Origin: Fidelibacterota bacterium
GTDB taxonomy: Bacteria > Pseudomonadota > Alphaproteobacteria > Rhodospirillales > Rhodospirillaceae
Length of the DNA: 64,000 nucleotides
Direction: 5' to 3'
Assembly: GCA_947475295.1 (NCBI GenBank)
Contig: CANJLF010000005.1
Coordinates: 1 to 64,000, forward strand
The translations under genes were made by a program, and so were the position numbers. Below, piece by piece: positions 41,703 through 53,698 of this stretch; positions within the stretch are counted from its first letter, which is position 1; the number at the start of each line of letters is the position of its first letter. The notes under the pieces were generated by a model, which made no database searches, was not told the origin of the DNA, and worked only from the letters and a program-made list of their open reading frames with translations.

Positions 41703-43124
41703 ATGGGCCAAACCTCGCCCGCCTCCCTGCGCCGCTTGGCTGCCTGGGCGGTGGGACCCTGCCTGCCGGCCTGGGCCGTGCTGCTGGGCCTTGGTCTCAT
41801 TGGCCGGCTTAGCTGGCCGACGGCGCTGATCTCATGTCTGGTCGTGTTTTTGCTGATGGCGGTTGTGGTGCTTTCACGGCTGGCGGACTTCGACCGCATT
41901 ATCCGTTACTCCGAAGATCTCCTGGCCAATCCCGACGCCCCGGCGCCTTTGCTGCAGACTTCGGCGACCGCGCAGCGGCTTCTCGCCAGCTTGACGGCTT
42001 TGCGCAAATTATGGGCCGATCGCCGCGAAGAGGCCGACGCACTGGCCACATCGCGCCAAGATATTCTAGACAGCCTGCCCGATCCGTTTTTCCTTCTGGA
42101 TCGCCGCCGCCGCGTGGTTAGCGCCAACGCCGCCGCGCGCCTGCTGTTTGATCTTGAGCGCACCACTGACCAGCGTATGGGCGGTCTCACGGGGCGCGAT
42201 CTTGCCGGCGTCATCCGCGATCCCAAGGTGCTGGAAGCGGCCGACTTGGCGTTGGCCCAGAACCGCAAGACTGAAGCCCAGTTCACCCTGCCCGCCCCGG
42301 TCGAACACACTTTCGGCGCGCTGATAGTGCCCTTAAGCGCCACGGCCCAGAACGGCACCGCGCTGATCGTGGCCCTGCACGATCAGACCGAGCGCTTGAA
42401 GATGGACCGCATGCGCGCCGACTTTGTCGCCAACGCCAGCCACGAGTTGCGCACACCTTTGGCCAGCGTGCTGGGGTTCATCGAGACCTTGCGCGGCCCC
42501 GCCCGGGACGACACCAAGGCGCGCGAAGAGTTTCTGGAGATCATGCTGAAGCAGGCCAACCGTATGACGCGGCTGATCGACGACCTCTTGTCGCTGTCGC
42601 GCATTGAACTGCGCGAACATACCCGCCCCACCGAAGCCGTGGACATGGAAGCCTTGCTGCGCGGCGCCGCCGAACTCCTGGACCGCCAGGCCAAGGAGCG
42701 GCGCGTGACCATTACGCTCAATGTCACACCGGGGCTTGCGCCGGCCTTGGGCGACGCGCAGGAGCTGAGCCAGGTGTTCCACAACCTTATCAGCAACGCC
42801 GTCAAATACGGCGGTGAGCAAGGGCGCGTCGAGTTGACCGCCGAAAAGTCCGACACCCGTCCGCCATCCATGCCAGGGCGAGGCCCGTGCCTCAAAATAT
42901 CGGTACGGGATTTCGGCGAGGGCATTCCGCGCGAGCACATTCCACGGTTGACGGAACGCTTTTACCGGGTCGATAACGCGCGCTCGCGCGAGTTGGGCGG
43001 TACGGGTTTAGGTCTCGCGATTGTAAAGCACATCACCAATCGCCACCGCGGCGCATTGACGGTCGATAGCGATGTCGGCAAGGGCGCAACCTTTACCGTG
43101 TATCTACCGATGGTGGTTGGGTGA
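41703..43124 (+). CDS. phoR: PhoR-like sensor histidine kinase
   Basis: This 473-residue protein has two N-terminal membrane helices (about residues 15-60), a PAS domain (LDSLPDPFFLLDRRRRVV onwards), the phospho-accepting H247 in NASHELRTPLASV, and an HATPase domain with N box (NLISNAVKYG), G1 (VRDFGEGIPREH) and G2 (GGTGLGLAIVKHI). It is of the PhoR type that senses phosphate through Pst/PhoU. No phoB, phoU or pst gene follows, which is unusual. Residues around 383-397 (SDTRPPSMPGRGPCL), between the N and G1 boxes, look like a non-family insertion. The stop abuts the convergent ampG stop. Confidence 0.85.
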   Translation: MGQTSPASLRRLAAWAVGPCLPAWAVLLGLGLIGRLSWPTALISCLVVFLLMAVVVLSRLADFDRIIRYSEDLLANPDAPAPLLQTSATAQRLLASLTALRKLWADRREEADALATSRQDILDSLPDPFFLLDRRRRVVSANAAARLLFDLERTTDQRMGGLTGRDLAGVIRDPKVLEAADLALAQNRKTEAQFTLPAPVEHTFGALIVPLSATAQNGTALIVALHDQTERLKMDRMRADFVANASHELRTPLASVLGFIETLRGPARDDTKAREEFLEIMLKQANRMTRLIDDLLSLSRIELREHTRPTEAVDMEALLRGAAELLDRQAKERRVTITLNVTPGLAPALGDAQELSQVFHNLISNAVKYGGEQGRVELTAEKSDTRPPSMPGRGPCLKISVRDFGEGIPREHIPRLTERFYRVDNARSRELGGTGLGLAIVKHITNRHRGALTVDSDVGKGATFTVYLPMVVG

Positions 43125-44813
43125 TTATGTCGCCGGTTGTTTTTGCCGGCCCGCGACGATCACGACCAGCGGCAAGGCCGCGAGCCCTATGACGCTCGTA
43201 TAAATAAAGAAGGCAAAATAGCCGGCACCCAGCGCCTCGGCGGCGATGCCGGTGCGGCCGGCCCCTGCCACAAGCGTTCCGTTATTGAGCGAACTAAAGA
43301 AGGCTTGCAACGGCGCCATCAGTCCGCCGCTAGCCGCAGACTGGGCGGCGGCATCGACAATGCGCCCCGACTGCGTGGCGATCAGCTTGTCGGGTAATGC
43401 GTATAGAGAAGAGAACAACGCGTACTGTGTCGCGGTAAAACCAATACTCGTCAGGCTCGACATATAGGCCAAGAGGCAAGTTCCGGCGAAGCTTTGGCAG
43501 ATGTTGTTGACGCCGAGCGTCAGGATCAAAGCCGTGACGTCGGGCCCTTGCGTCGCCAGCCAGGAAAACATGAGATTGCTGAGCGGCGCGATGATCGCGC
43601 CGATGAGCAGCGCGCGCATCACGCCCCAGCGCACGACGGCATAACCTCCGGCAAAAATGCCGATGAGCGACAGGGCGACGCCGTAGATTTTCCGCACCTC
43701 GGCGATTTGCGTGAGCGAGAACCCGATATCGAGATAAAACGGATTCATGATGTTGAGAACAAATTCAGAAAGGCGATAGAAGCAAATCACCCCCAGAATA
43801 AGCCCGGCCGTGCGTCCAAAGCGCGCAAAGAAATCGCCGATGGGCTCGCCGAATACATGCGAGAGAAAATATCCGGGCTGCGTCGGCTTGCCGGGCAGCG
43901 GCCAGGCACTGGCTATGATCAACCCAAAGCCGGCGACGACGGCGGCGAATTGATAAAAGATGCCGGCGGGCCGCGATGCCCAGGCCGCGCGGAGGGGGTC
44001 GGCCATTTCCACCGGCAACCACGACGCGATCAGCGCCACCTGGGCTGAGAGGCCCGAACCCATAACAAGCGCGCCGATGATAAGAATGATGAGGCGTAAG
44101 CCCCACTCCAGCCGCTCAAGCACGGGGTTGGCCGCGCCCGCGACGCGGGGGATGGGGCGAATGGTGTGCGCGTGCTCGCGCGGCGCCATGATGACCGCGA
44201 ACGCGCCAATGCCCATCAGGGCCGCCATGGTGAAATAGGACACCGACCAATTGAAGGCGTCGGCGAGAAACAACGGCACCGCGCCGGCAGTGATATAGGC
44301 AATGCGGTGACCCCATTGGTAAGAGGCCAGCAGCACGCCCTGCTCGCGCTGTTCAGCCACTTCGATGCGCCAGGCATCCATAACGATGTCTTGCGTCGCG
44401 CCGCTAAATCCGGTGAGGACCGCAAGCGCGGCCGTGACCGACAGATGCGCGAGCGGGTCGGTGAGGGCAATCAGCACCAGCCCCACCACGATCAAGCCTT
44501 GTGCGGCCAGCATCCACGAGCGGCGATGACCCAGCCAGCGCGTGAGGCCGGGAATGCTGCTGCGATCGACCAGCGGCGCCCAGAGAAATTTGAAGGCGTA
44601 AGCCAGCGTCGCCAGGCTGAAGAAAGCGATCACGTTGAGCGACAGCCCGACTGTGCGGAGCCAAGCTGAAAGTGTGTCGAAGATCAGCCAGAACGGCAGG
44701 CCCGAGGCGAAGCCGAGGCCGAGCATGACCACGGAGCGGCGTTCGAGATACGCGGCAAAGGATTGGCGCCATGAGCGAACAGGCGTGGGGCGTGCGGATG
44801 CGCTTTCAGCCAT
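43125..44813 (-). CDS. ampG: AmpG-family muropeptide transporter
   Basis: This 562-residue membrane protein has about 14 hydrophobic segments. The opening GLGFASGLPFWLIFDTLSAWL and the motif SGATQDIVMDAWRIE are characteristic of AmpG, the inner-membrane permease that imports GlcNAc-anhydroMurNAc-peptides for peptidoglycan recycling. A large cytoplasmic loop near the middle is normal for longer members. Its stop abuts the stop of the convergent PhoR-like gene. Some MFS proteins in this branch transport other substrates, so the role is inferred. Confidence 0.88.
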   Translation of the reverse strand: MAESASARPTPVRSWRQSFAAYLERRSVVMLGLGFASGLPFWLIFDTLSAWLRTVGLSLNVIAFFSLATLAYAFKFLWAPLVDRSSIPGLTRWLGHRRSWMLAAQGLIVVGLVLIALTDPLAHLSVTAALAVLTGFSGATQDIVMDAWRIEVAEQREQGVLLASYQWGHRIAYITAGAVPLFLADAFNWSVSYFTMAALMGIGAFAVIMAPREHAHTIRPIPRVAGAANPVLERLEWGLRLIILIIGALVMGSGLSAQVALIASWLPVEMADPLRAAWASRPAGIFYQFAAVVAGFGLIIASAWPLPGKPTQPGYFLSHVFGEPIGDFFARFGRTAGLILGVICFYRLSEFVLNIMNPFYLDIGFSLTQIAEVRKIYGVALSLIGIFAGGYAVVRWGVMRALLIGAIIAPLSNLMFSWLATQGPDVTALILTLGVNNICQSFAGTCLLAYMSSLTSIGFTATQYALFSSLYALPDKLIATQSGRIVDAAAQSAASGGLMAPLQAFFSSLNNGTLVAGAGRTGIAAEALGAGYFAFFIYTSVIGLAALPLVVIVAGRQKQPAT

Positions 44814-44854
44814 AGGGGCTGTTGTCGCATACCTTGAAGGGAAAGTGAATCGGG

Positions 44855-44874
44855 GCCGGGAAATGAATCCCGGC
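44855..44874. other. Hairpin between typA and ampG
   Basis: GCCGGGA and TCCCGGC form a 7-bp stem with a 6-base loop downstream of typA and upstream of ampG, both on the minus strand. No T run follows on the minus strand, so it is at best a weak or factor-assisted terminator. Confidence 0.4.
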
Positions 44875-44902
44875 GACGATAAGGGCTGGCGTAAAGGACG
44901 GC

Positions 44903-46726
44903 TTAGCCGGCGGCCGAGACCTTCGACATGCGCTTACGCTCGTTCTGGTCGAGGTAGCGTTTGCGCAGACGGATGGCCTTGGGTGTGACTTCCACCAGCT
45001 CGTCGTCCTGAATGTAAGCGATGGCCTGCTCCAGGGTCATGACGCGCGGCGGCGGCAGGTCCTGCTTGTCGTCTTTCATGACGGTGCGGAAGTTGGTGAG
45101 CGCCTTGGCTTTCAAAGGGTTCACTTCCAGGTCGCTGTCGCGGGTGTGCTCGCCGACGATCATGCCCATGTAAATCTTGGTGCCGGCCTGAACGAACTGG
45201 GGGCCGCGGTCGATGAGATGGAACAAGCCGTACTGGTTGGCTTCGCCGGTGTCGGTCGCGATCAGCACGCCCTGGCGTCGGGCGGCAATGGCGCCCTTGT
45301 AGGGACCGTAGCCGTGGAACAGGCGGTTCATGACGCCGGTGCCGCGGGTGTCGGTGAGAAATTCGCCGTGATAGCCGATGAGGCCGCGTGAGGGCGCCAA
45401 GAACACCATGCGCACCTTGCCGCCGCCGGCGGGCTTTAATTCCTGCATCTCGCCTTTGCGCATCGACATCTTCTCGACGACGATGCCCGAGTGGGCTTCG
45501 TCGACGTCGATAACAACCTCTTCAATCGGCTCAAGGCGCTTGCCCTGCTCATCGGTCTGGAACAAGACGCGCGGGCGCGAAATCGACAGCTCGAAGCCTT
45601 CGCGGCGCATCTGTTCGATGAGCACGCCCAGCTGCAACTCGCCGCGGCCGGCGACTTCGTAGGCGTCTTTCTGTTCGGACTCGGAAATCTTGATGGCGAC
45701 GTTGCCTTCGGCTTCGCGCATAAGGCGCGCGCCAATGACGCGCGTGGTGAGTTTATCGCCTTCCAGGCCAGCGAATGGTGAATCATTGACCGAGAAGGTC
45801 ATGGCCAGTGTCGGCGGATCGATTGGGCGGGCCTTCAGCGGCTGGGTGACCTCAGGCGCGCAGAAAGTATCGGCCACGTTGGCTTCGGTGAGGCCGGCGA
45901 TGGCGATGATGTCGCCGGCTTCGGCGGATTCTACCGGCACGCGCTCGAGGCCCTTGAAGCTCAAGAGCTTGGTGGCGCGGCCCTGCTCCAGCACCTTGCC
46001 TTCGCGATTGAGAATCTTGATCGGCATGTTCATCTTGGCGATGCCGGTTTCGATACGGCCCGTGAGAATGCGCCCCAGGAAGGAGTCGTATTCCAGTGTG
46101 GTCGCCAGCATGGAGAATGGTGCCTCGAGATCGCGCTTGGGCGCCGGCACATGACTGACGATGAGGTCGAACAGCGGCGTCAAATCCTTGCGTTCGTCCT
46201 TTTCCAGATCGCGCACCGCCCAGCCTTCGCGCCCCACCGCGAACAAGGTCGGGAAATCCAGCTGCGCGTCGGTGGCTTCGAGGGCGGCGAACAGATCGAA
46301 CACTTCGTTGTGTACGTCGTGAGGACGTGCGTCGGAGCGGTCGACCTTATTGACGATGACGATGGGACGTAAGCCCAGCTTCAAGGCCTTCGACAGCACG
46401 AATTTGGTTTGCGGCAGCGGGCCTTCGGACGAATCGACCAGCAGACACACACCATCAACCATGGACAGGATGCGCTCGACCTCGCCGCCGAAATCGGCGT
46501 GGCCGGGGGTGTCGACAATATTGATCTTCACGCCTTTCCATTCCACGGCCGTGCACTTGGCGAGAATGGTGATGCCGCGTTCACGCTCCAAGTCATTGGA
46601 ATCCATGGCGCATTCATCCATGCGCGCGTTGGCGCGGACGGCGCCCGACTGCTTCAGAAAGGCATCGACGAGCGTGGTTTTGCCGTGGTCGACGTGAGCA
46701 ATGATCGCAATATTACGCAATTCCAT
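44903..46726 (-). CDS. typA: Ribosome-associated GTPase TypA/BipA
   Basis: This 607-residue translational GTPase has the G1 motif [15 protein letters not shown]2 ERGITI, G3 [12 protein letters not shown] and G4 NKVDR, then EF-G-like domains and the BipA-specific C-terminal domain ([17 protein letters not shown]). It binds the 70S ribosome and assists ribosome assembly and stress adaptation. Length and motif set are complete. It is transcribed alone or with downstream ampG, 89 bases away. Confidence 0.97.
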   Translation of the reverse strand: MELRNIAIIAHVDHGKTTLVDAFLKQSGAVRANARMDECAMDSNDLERERGITILAKCTAVEWKGVKINIVDTPGHADFGGEVERILSMVDGVCLLVDSSEGPLPQTKFVLSKALKLGLRPIVIVNKVDRSDARPHDVHNEVFDLFAALEATDAQLDFPTLFAVGREGWAVRDLEKDERKDLTPLFDLIVSHVPAPKRDLEAPFSMLATTLEYDSFLGRILTGRIETGIAKMNMPIKILNREGKVLEQGRATKLLSFKGLERVPVESAEAGDIIAIAGLTEANVADTFCAPEVTQPLKARPIDPPTLAMTFSVNDSPFAGLEGDKLTTRVIGARLMREAEGNVAIKISESEQKDAYEVAGRGELQLGVLIEQMRREGFELSISRPRVLFQTDEQGKRLEPIEEVVIDVDEAHSGIVVEKMSMRKGEMQELKPAGGGKVRMVFLAPSRGLIGYHGEFLTDTRGTGVMNRLFHGYGPYKGAIAARRQGVLIATDTGEANQYGLFHLIDRGPQFVQAGTKIYMGMIVGEHTRDSDLEVNPLKAKALTNFRTVMKDDKQDLPPPRVMTLEQAIAYIQDDELVEVTPKAIRLRKRYLDQNERKRMSKVSAAG

Positions 46727-46928
46727 AGACTTAACCGTTTGAACCGGGCCGCTTGAGCCCAGAGCTCAACCTTCCAATGTGCAGAATCGAGGGGTCGATA
46801 GGCAAAAGCCGGACGCACTTAGCGCCCGGCCCCTTCGACGCGCGCTCTATATACTGAAAACCGTCACTTGTTCAAGGTGCGCTGCGGTGAAACCGCCGTA
46901 ACCCGGCAAAAAGACGGGCTTTTGCGCC

Positions 46929-47924
46929 TTAAAGACCTTGTTTCGCGATCAGGTCTTTCAGCGACACTTCGGGTCTCGCGCCCATATGGCTGATGACCTC
47001 GGCCGCCGCCACAGCGCCGATTTTGGCGCAGCCGGTCAGGTCGCGGCCGTGGGTATAGCCGTAGAGGAATCCGGCGGCGAACAGGTCGCCCGCACCGGTC
47101 GTATCCACCACTTTGGTCACGGGCGCAGCGTCCACCGCCAGGGTCGCCTGACCATCGAACACAATGGCGCCCTTGGCGCTGCGGGTCATGCAGGCCAGGA
47201 CACGCGCTTCGCGCAACCGGGCGATGGCACCCTCCATGTCGGCGGCCTGGTACAGACTGAAAATCTCGTCCTCGTTGCCGAACAGAATATCGACATCGTC
47301 ACGGATCAGCGCCAAGAGATCGGCGCGGTGGCGGTCGACGACAAAGGGATCCGAGAGCGAAAGCGCGACCTGGCGCTTGGCGCCTTTGGCGGCCTGACAA
47401 GCCTTGCGGATGGCCTGTTTGGCTAGCGGCGTGTCCCACTGATAACCCTCGATGTAGGTGACGCGCGAAGCCGCAATGCGTTCGGCGTCGATATCCGCGG
47501 GCGCGAGTTCCGTGCAGGCGCCGAGGAACGTGTTCATGGTGCGCTGGCCGTCAGGGGTCACAAGAATCAGGCAGGTGGCCGAGGGAAGCTTGGTCGGCCG
47601 GTTTTCGCCGCCGTGAAAGTCGACACCGGCGGCCTTGATTTCATGGGCGAAGATTTCACCCAGCTTGTCGGCGCCGACCTTGCCGATGTAACAGGGCGAG
47701 CCGCCCAAGGAAGCGATGCCGACCGCCGTATTGGCCGCCGAGCCGCCGGAGATTTCCACGGCTGGGCCCATGCGCTCGTAAAGCTTTTTTGATTGTTCCG
47801 CCGTCATAAGCGCCATGGTGCCTTTGACCATGCCGTTGGCGGCCAGGAAATCGTCGTCGGTGCGCGCGAGGATGTCGACAATCGCCGATCCAATCCCCAG
47901 AACATCGAAGCGCGCGTCGGTCAT
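46929..47924 (-). CDS. PfkB-family adenosine kinase-like sugar kinase
   Basis: This 331-residue ribokinase-fold enzyme has the N-terminal FDVLGIGSAIVDILA segment, the GGSAANTAVGIASLGG motif and the C-terminal catalytic and anion-hole motif DTTGAGDLFAAGFLYG. Alphaproteobacterial members of this subgroup are called adenosine kinase or fructokinase-like; the sequence alone does not fix the substrate. The start is ATG 47924 with AAAGGAT about 8 bases upstream; the frame extends to 47990 without family sequence. Confidence 0.85.
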   Translation of the reverse strand: MTDARFDVLGIGSAIVDILARTDDDFLAANGMVKGTMALMTAEQSKKLYERMGPAVEISGGSAANTAVGIASLGGSPCYIGKVGADKLGEIFAHEIKAAGVDFHGGENRPTKLPSATCLILVTPDGQRTMNTFLGACTELAPADIDAERIAASRVTYIEGYQWDTPLAKQAIRKACQAAKGAKRQVALSLSDPFVVDRHRADLLALIRDDVDILFGNEDEIFSLYQAADMEGAIARLREARVLACMTRSAKGAIVFDGQATLAVDAAPVTKVVDTTGAGDLFAAGFLYGYTHGRDLTGCAKIGAVAAAEVISHMGARPEVSLKDLIAKQGL

Positions 47925-48365
47925 AGGCTTATCCTTTTGTGAATCCCCGGGTTTTAGCGCGCGAAGTATAGCTATTGGTCGCGGAGTCACAAGCCGGCCA
48001 CAACCGGTATGGGGCGGATTCCGCTATATATGGACCGGCGGGCAGTCCGGCCCTGCTATATCCGGCGGGGGACGGGGGCCCCGACATATTCCAAAAATTA
48101 ACCGGGCGATCCTAAAGTAAGGGGCTTTGAGATGACCCGCAAAAGCGGGCATAAATACAAGATCGCGAGGGGTAGGACTGCGTTGGACGCCGATAAGCCC
48201 GACATTCAAAACACACCTGCTGCCGGCGCCACGGACTCGCCGCGCATAGACTTGTCGCATGCGACACGCGGCGCTGGTGTGCGCCCGCCCTCACGACCCT
48301 TCAGCGCCAAACGCGGCGCCAAGACCAATCCATTTTTCAGGCAATCACAGAGTAAGGGAAAATCC
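47925..48365. other. 441-base region between the PfkB kinase and bactofilin genes
   Basis: It contains the promoter side of both divergent genes. From ATG 48132 an open frame runs into bactofilin without a stop, but the added 78 residues are basic, low-complexity and not bactofilin-like, so I read it as untranslated. The stretch 48000-48080 has several GC-rich palindromic pieces. No RNA gene is recognised. Confidence 0.55.
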
Positions 48366-48812
48366 ATGTCGGATAGATTCAACACGGACCGTATGGCCGC
48401 GTTCACGCCGCAGATTCCCAAACGTGTCGCCGACATTCCCAACCTCGCCCCTTCTTTTGGCGTTGTGGGGCGCGGCGTTGATGCCGACATCGACGGCAAG
48501 CGCCTGGTCATCGGCAAGCAGATCCGCATGAGCGGTGAGATCTCCGGCTGCGAGCGGCTGGTGGTCGAAGGCAAAGTCGAAGCCAACTTGAGCGACGTGA
48601 AGTCCATCGAAATTACCGCCAACGGCACCTTCAAAGGCAACGCCGAAGTCGACAGCGCCATCATCGCCGGAATCTACGAAGGTTCCTTGAAAGTGCACGG
48701 CCATCTTGAGATCGCGCCGTCAGGCATTGTGAAGGGCGGCGTCAGCTACAAGACCATCGCCGTTGCCAACGGCGGCCGCCTGCAAGGCAGCATAGAGACT
48801 TTGGACGCGTAA
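48366..48812 (+). CDS. Bactofilin-family cytoskeletal protein
   Basis: This 148-residue protein has a short disordered N terminus and one bactofilin (DUF583) beta-helix domain: KRLVIGKQIRMSGEISGCERLVVEGKVEANL and repeated strands ending in GGVSYKTIAVANGGRLQGSIETL. Bactofilins polymerise without nucleotide at the membrane and organise cell-wall enzymes, stalks or polarity factors. The ATG at 48366 has AAGGGA 8 bases upstream and is preferred over an in-frame ATG at 48132. It converges on nth. Confidence 0.9.
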   Translation: MSDRFNTDRMAAFTPQIPKRVADIPNLAPSFGVVGRGVDADIDGKRLVIGKQIRMSGEISGCERLVVEGKVEANLSDVKSIEITANGTFKGNAEVDSAIIAGIYEGSLKVHGHLEIAPSGIVKGGVSYKTIAVANGGRLQGSIETLDA

Positions 48813-48824
48813 ACTCTCGAGTCT

Positions 48825-49520
48825 TTAACCTCGCTTTTTGGCGAGCTTCTTTTTAGCTTTAGCCTTCTCGGCTTCGGCGCTTTGCGGCGCCGGCGTTTTG
48901 GGCTTGTAGGCACAGAGGTCCGCCACCACGCAGCGCCAGCACTCTGGCGTACGCGCCTTGCAGACATAGCGCCCATGCAAGATCAGCCAGTGATGGGCGT
49001 GCTGCTTGAATTCAGCCGGCGTCGCCTTTTCCAGTTTTTCTTCGACCTCGATCGGGTTTTTGCCGGGTGCCAGTCCGGTGCGGTTGCCGACGCGGAAAAT
49101 ATGCGTATCAACGGCAATGGTGTGCTGGCCGAAGGCGACATTGAGCACGACATTGGCGGTCTTGCGGCCGACACCGGGAAGCGCCTCTAGCGCCTCGCGC
49201 GTGGCCGGTACTTGTGAGCCGTGCTGTTCCACCAGAATCTTCGACAGCGCCATGACGTTCTTGGCCTTGGCGTTAAAAAGACCGATGGTCTTGATGTAGC
49301 CTTTAAGTCCAGCCTCACCGAGCTTGAGCATTTTTTCCGGTGTTTCGACTCGCGCGAATAAGGGACCGGTTGCTTTATTGACGCCGACATCGGTGGCCTG
49401 GGCCGACAGCACTACGGCCACCAGCAAGGTGTAGGCGTTGATGTATTTAAGTTCGGTCTTGGGCGAGGGCTCAAGATCGCGCAGGCGGCGATAAAGTTCC
49501 GCGACCTTGTCGGCTTTCAT
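48825..49520 (-). CDS. nth: Endonuclease III
   Basis: This 231-residue bifunctional DNA glycosylase/AP lyase removes oxidised pyrimidines. The helix-hairpin-helix LPGVGRKTANVVL has the catalytic lysine K120, followed by D138 in AVDTHIFRV, the same positions as in E. coli Nth. The four cysteines of the [4Fe-4S] cluster are present as C-x6-C-x2-C-x5-C near the C terminus. A lysine-rich tail extends beyond the cluster. The start ATG 49520 lies 5 bases after the dapB stop, so it is cotranscribed with dapB. Confidence 0.96.
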   Translation of the reverse strand: MKADKVAELYRRLRDLEPSPKTELKYINAYTLLVAVVLSAQATDVGVNKATGPLFARVETPEKMLKLGEAGLKGYIKTIGLFNAKAKNVMALSKILVEQHGSQVPATREALEALPGVGRKTANVVLNVAFGQHTIAVDTHIFRVGNRTGLAPGKNPIEVEEKLEKATPAEFKQHAHHWLILHGRYVCKARTPECWRCVVADLCAYKPKTPAPQSAEAEKAKAKKKLAKKRG

Positions 49521-49525
49521 TCCGC

Positions 49526-50323
49526 TTAGCCGAGGCCCAATACGTCGCGCATAGAATAAAGCCCAGGCACGCGGCCTTTGGTCCAAAGGGCGGCGCGCAC
49601 CGCGCCTTTGGCGAAGATCACGCGTGAGGACGCCTTGTGGGTAATCTCGATGCGCTCGCCGTCGCCAGCAAAAACCACAGTGTGATCGCCGACGACATCG
49701 CCGCCGCGGAGAGTCGCAAAACCGATTTCGCCTGAGGGGCGCGCGCCAACCTGTCCATCGCGTGTGGTGCGCGCGACATCTTTCAAACTCACCTTACGGC
49801 CTTTGGCGGCCACTTCGCCGAGCACCAGCGCCGTGCCGGACGGCGCATCGACCTTGTGGCGGTGATGCATCTCGAGAATATCAATGTCGTATTCGGGACC
49901 AAGTGTAGCCGCAAGTTTTTCGGTCAGCGCCAAAAGCACGTTGACACCAACGCTCATGTTGGCCGCCTGAATGATCACCGTTTTTTTGGCCGCTGCAGCG
50001 ATCGCAGCGCGCGCATCTTCGCCAAGCCCCGTTGTGCCGATGACCAAGGCCTTGCCGGTGGCAGCGGCCAGCTCGGCGTGAATTTTAGCGGCCGCCGGCG
50101 TTGTGAAATCGATCACCGCGTCGCTGGCGGCAAACAGCGCTTTGGTGTCGGTGGTCACGGCGACGGCGGCCGGAATCGTGCCCGCCAAAAGACCCAAGTC
50201 CTGTCCCACGGCCGCGCCGCCCGGCTCGATGCCGCCCGCGAGTGTCGCACCGGATGTCGCCAGCACTTCCTGGATGAGCATGAGCCCCATGCGGCCCGCA
50301 CATCCGACAATCCCGATTTTCAT
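49526..50323 (-). CDS. dapB: 4-Hydroxy-tetrahydrodipicolinate reductase
   Basis: This 265-residue enzyme reduces the dihydrodipicolinate precursor on the way to lysine and meso-diaminopimelate. It has the nucleotide-binding GCAGRMG near the N terminus, IGTTGL, and the signature EMHHRHKVDAPSGTA with catalytic histidine and lysine. Length is normal. It is downstream of dnaJ by 59 bases and directly upstream of nth. Together with dapC at 59.6 kb it covers two steps of the succinylase pathway. Confidence 0.97.
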   Translation of the reverse strand: MKIGIVGCAGRMGLMLIQEVLATSGATLAGGIEPGGAAVGQDLGLLAGTIPAAVAVTTDTKALFAASDAVIDFTTPAAAKIHAELAAATGKALVIGTTGLGEDARAAIAAAAKKTVIIQAANMSVGVNVLLALTEKLAATLGPEYDIDILEMHHRHKVDAPSGTALVLGEVAAKGRKVSLKDVARTTRDGQVGARPSGEIGFATLRGGDVVGDHTVVFAGDGERIEITHKASSRVIFAKGAVRAALWTKGRVPGLYSMRDVLGLG

Positions 50324-50382
50324 GAAAGGCTCCGGCGTTTAATTTCGCGCGGAGTATATGTCGTCTTTTGCCGTCTTATAAG

Positions 50383-51537
50383 CTACTTCGTGGCCTTCGC
50401 CGTGGCGCCCAGGAAGTCCGTCACCTTGTCGAGAAAGCCCGTGCATTCGGGGCTGTAGGTGGAGGTCTCGCCGCCCTTCTCGAATTCTTCCAGGAGTTTT
50501 CGCTGTTTGTCGGTGAGGTTGACCGGCACTTCCACGGCCGCTTCCAGGAACATGTCGCCGCGCGCCGTCGAGCGCAGCACGCTCATGCCTTTGCTCTTCA
50601 AGCGGAAGCGGTGGCCGTTCTGACAGCCTTTGGGAACCTGGACTTTGATTTTGGAGCCGTCGATGACCGGCATTTCCAACTCGCCGCCCAGCGCCGCCGT
50701 GGTCATGGGGATCGGCATGCGCATAAAGAGATTGGCGCCGTCGCGCTGGAACATGCGGTGGGGTGCTATGGCCAGGAAGATATAAAGGTCGCCCGCCGGG
50801 GCGCCGCTCATGCCGGCTTCGCCTTCGCCGGCGAGACGGATGCGGGTCCCTTCCTCGACGCCGGGCGGGATCGTCACATCGAGAGATTTTTCCTTGCGGG
50901 TGCGCCCGGCGCCGCTGCACTTGGGGCAAGGGTCGGTGATGACCTGGCCGCCGCCGTGACAGGTGGGGCAAACCCGCTCGACCGTGAAAAAGCCCTGCTG
51001 CCCGCGGATCTTGCCCGCACCTTTGCAGCCCGGACAAGTGGACGGCGCCGCGCCGTCTTTGCTGCCGGAGCCTTTGCACTTATCGCAGGCGATGGATGAC
51101 GGCACGGTGACCGACGCCTTCTTGCCGTGGAAGGCCTCTTCGAGCGTGATCTCCATGTTGTAGCGCAGATCTTGGCCGCGCGCGGGGCCACGGCCAGCGC
51201 GACCGCCGCGACGGCCCATCATGTCGCCAAACATCTCATCGAAAATATCGGCGAACCCTGCGCCAAAATCGAAACCGAAGCCGCCGGCCCCGCCGCCTTG
51301 GCCTTGCTCGAAGGCGGCATGGCCGTATCGGTCATAGGCCGCGCGCTTTTGCTCATCGCGCAGAATGTCGTAGGCCTCGGAGAGAACCTTGAATTTATGC
51401 TCGGCTTCTTTGTTGCCGGGATTGCGATCGGGATGGAAGTCCATGGCGAGCTTGCGATAGGACTTCTTGAGCTCGTCGCCCGAGGCGGTTTTGGCGACGC
51501 CCAAAACCTCGTAATAACACTGCTTCACCGCAGCCAT
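50383..51537 (-). CDS. dnaJ: Chaperone DnaJ
   Basis: This 384-residue type I Hsp40 has an N-terminal J domain with HPD at residues 35-37, a glycine- and phenylalanine-rich linker, four zinc-binding CxxCxGxG repeats ([32 protein letters not shown]) and C-terminal substrate-binding domains. It stimulates DnaK ATPase. It lies 125 bases downstream of dnaK on the same strand. Confidence 0.97.
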   Translation of the reverse strand: MAAVKQCYYEVLGVAKTASGDELKKSYRKLAMDFHPDRNPGNKEAEHKFKVLSEAYDILRDEQKRAAYDRYGHAAFEQGQGGGAGGFGFDFGAGFADIFDEMFGDMMGRRGGRAGRGPARGQDLRYNMEITLEEAFHGKKASVTVPSSIACDKCKGSGSKDGAAPSTCPGCKGAGKIRGQQGFFTVERVCPTCHGGGQVITDPCPKCSGAGRTRKEKSLDVTIPPGVEEGTRIRLAGEGEAGMSGAPAGDLYIFLAIAPHRMFQRDGANLFMRMPIPMTTAALGGELEMPVIDGSKIKVQVPKGCQNGHRFRLKSKGMSVLRSTARGDMFLEAAVEVPVNLTDKQRKLLEEFEKGGETSTYSPECTGFLDKVTDFLGATAKATK

Positions 51538-51662
51538 GGCTTAGCTGATCCCCGTGTTCGCCTCCGGCCCGGAGACTTGCATCTCCGGGCGCGGTGAACA
51601 AATTTTATAAAACCTCATAAGACGAAAAATCACGGGCCCCCCTGTGATTTCAGAGCAGATGC

Positions 51663-53570
<1,908 letters not shown>

Positions 53571-53664
53571 TAGCTTTTCCTTCTTTCAGCGGCGGACGTC
53601 ACAGGCCCCGAAGGCACCTTGGAACATCCCCATTTTCAAAATATTCCGCGCTACCACGTGGGGG

Positions 53665-53698
53665 TATACGCGACACGCATAGATACGCGAAGCGTATA
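53665..53698. promoter_or_regulatory. TATACGC/GCGTATA inverted repeat upstream of dnaK
   Basis: TATACGC (53665-53671) and GCGTATA (53692-53698) are separated by 20 bases. The adjoining CCACGTGG (53654-53661) is a second palindrome. Both lie 85-130 bases upstream of the dnaK start and could belong to its control region. Confidence 0.35.

Noticed and set aside
40041-41711. 556-codon open frame antisense to maeB
   Set aside because: Shadow of the conserved malic enzyme reading frame; composition is typical of antisense translation.
46882-46928. Terminator after the PfkB-family kinase
   Set aside because: Small GCGGT/ACCGC and GCAAAAG/CTTTTTGC pairings exist, but the stems are short or bulged and no T run is placed correctly.
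48132-48365. N-terminal extension of bactofilin from ATG 48132
   Set aside because: The added residues are basic and low-complexity, while ATG 48366 has a well-placed ribosome-binding site and gives the usual bactofilin start.
50800-50835. Third copy of the trpS/mutS palindromic element in dnaJ
   Set aside because: The GCCGGCTTCGCCTTCGCC string resembles part of it, but the encoded residues are normal conserved DnaJ sequence and the rest of the element is missing.
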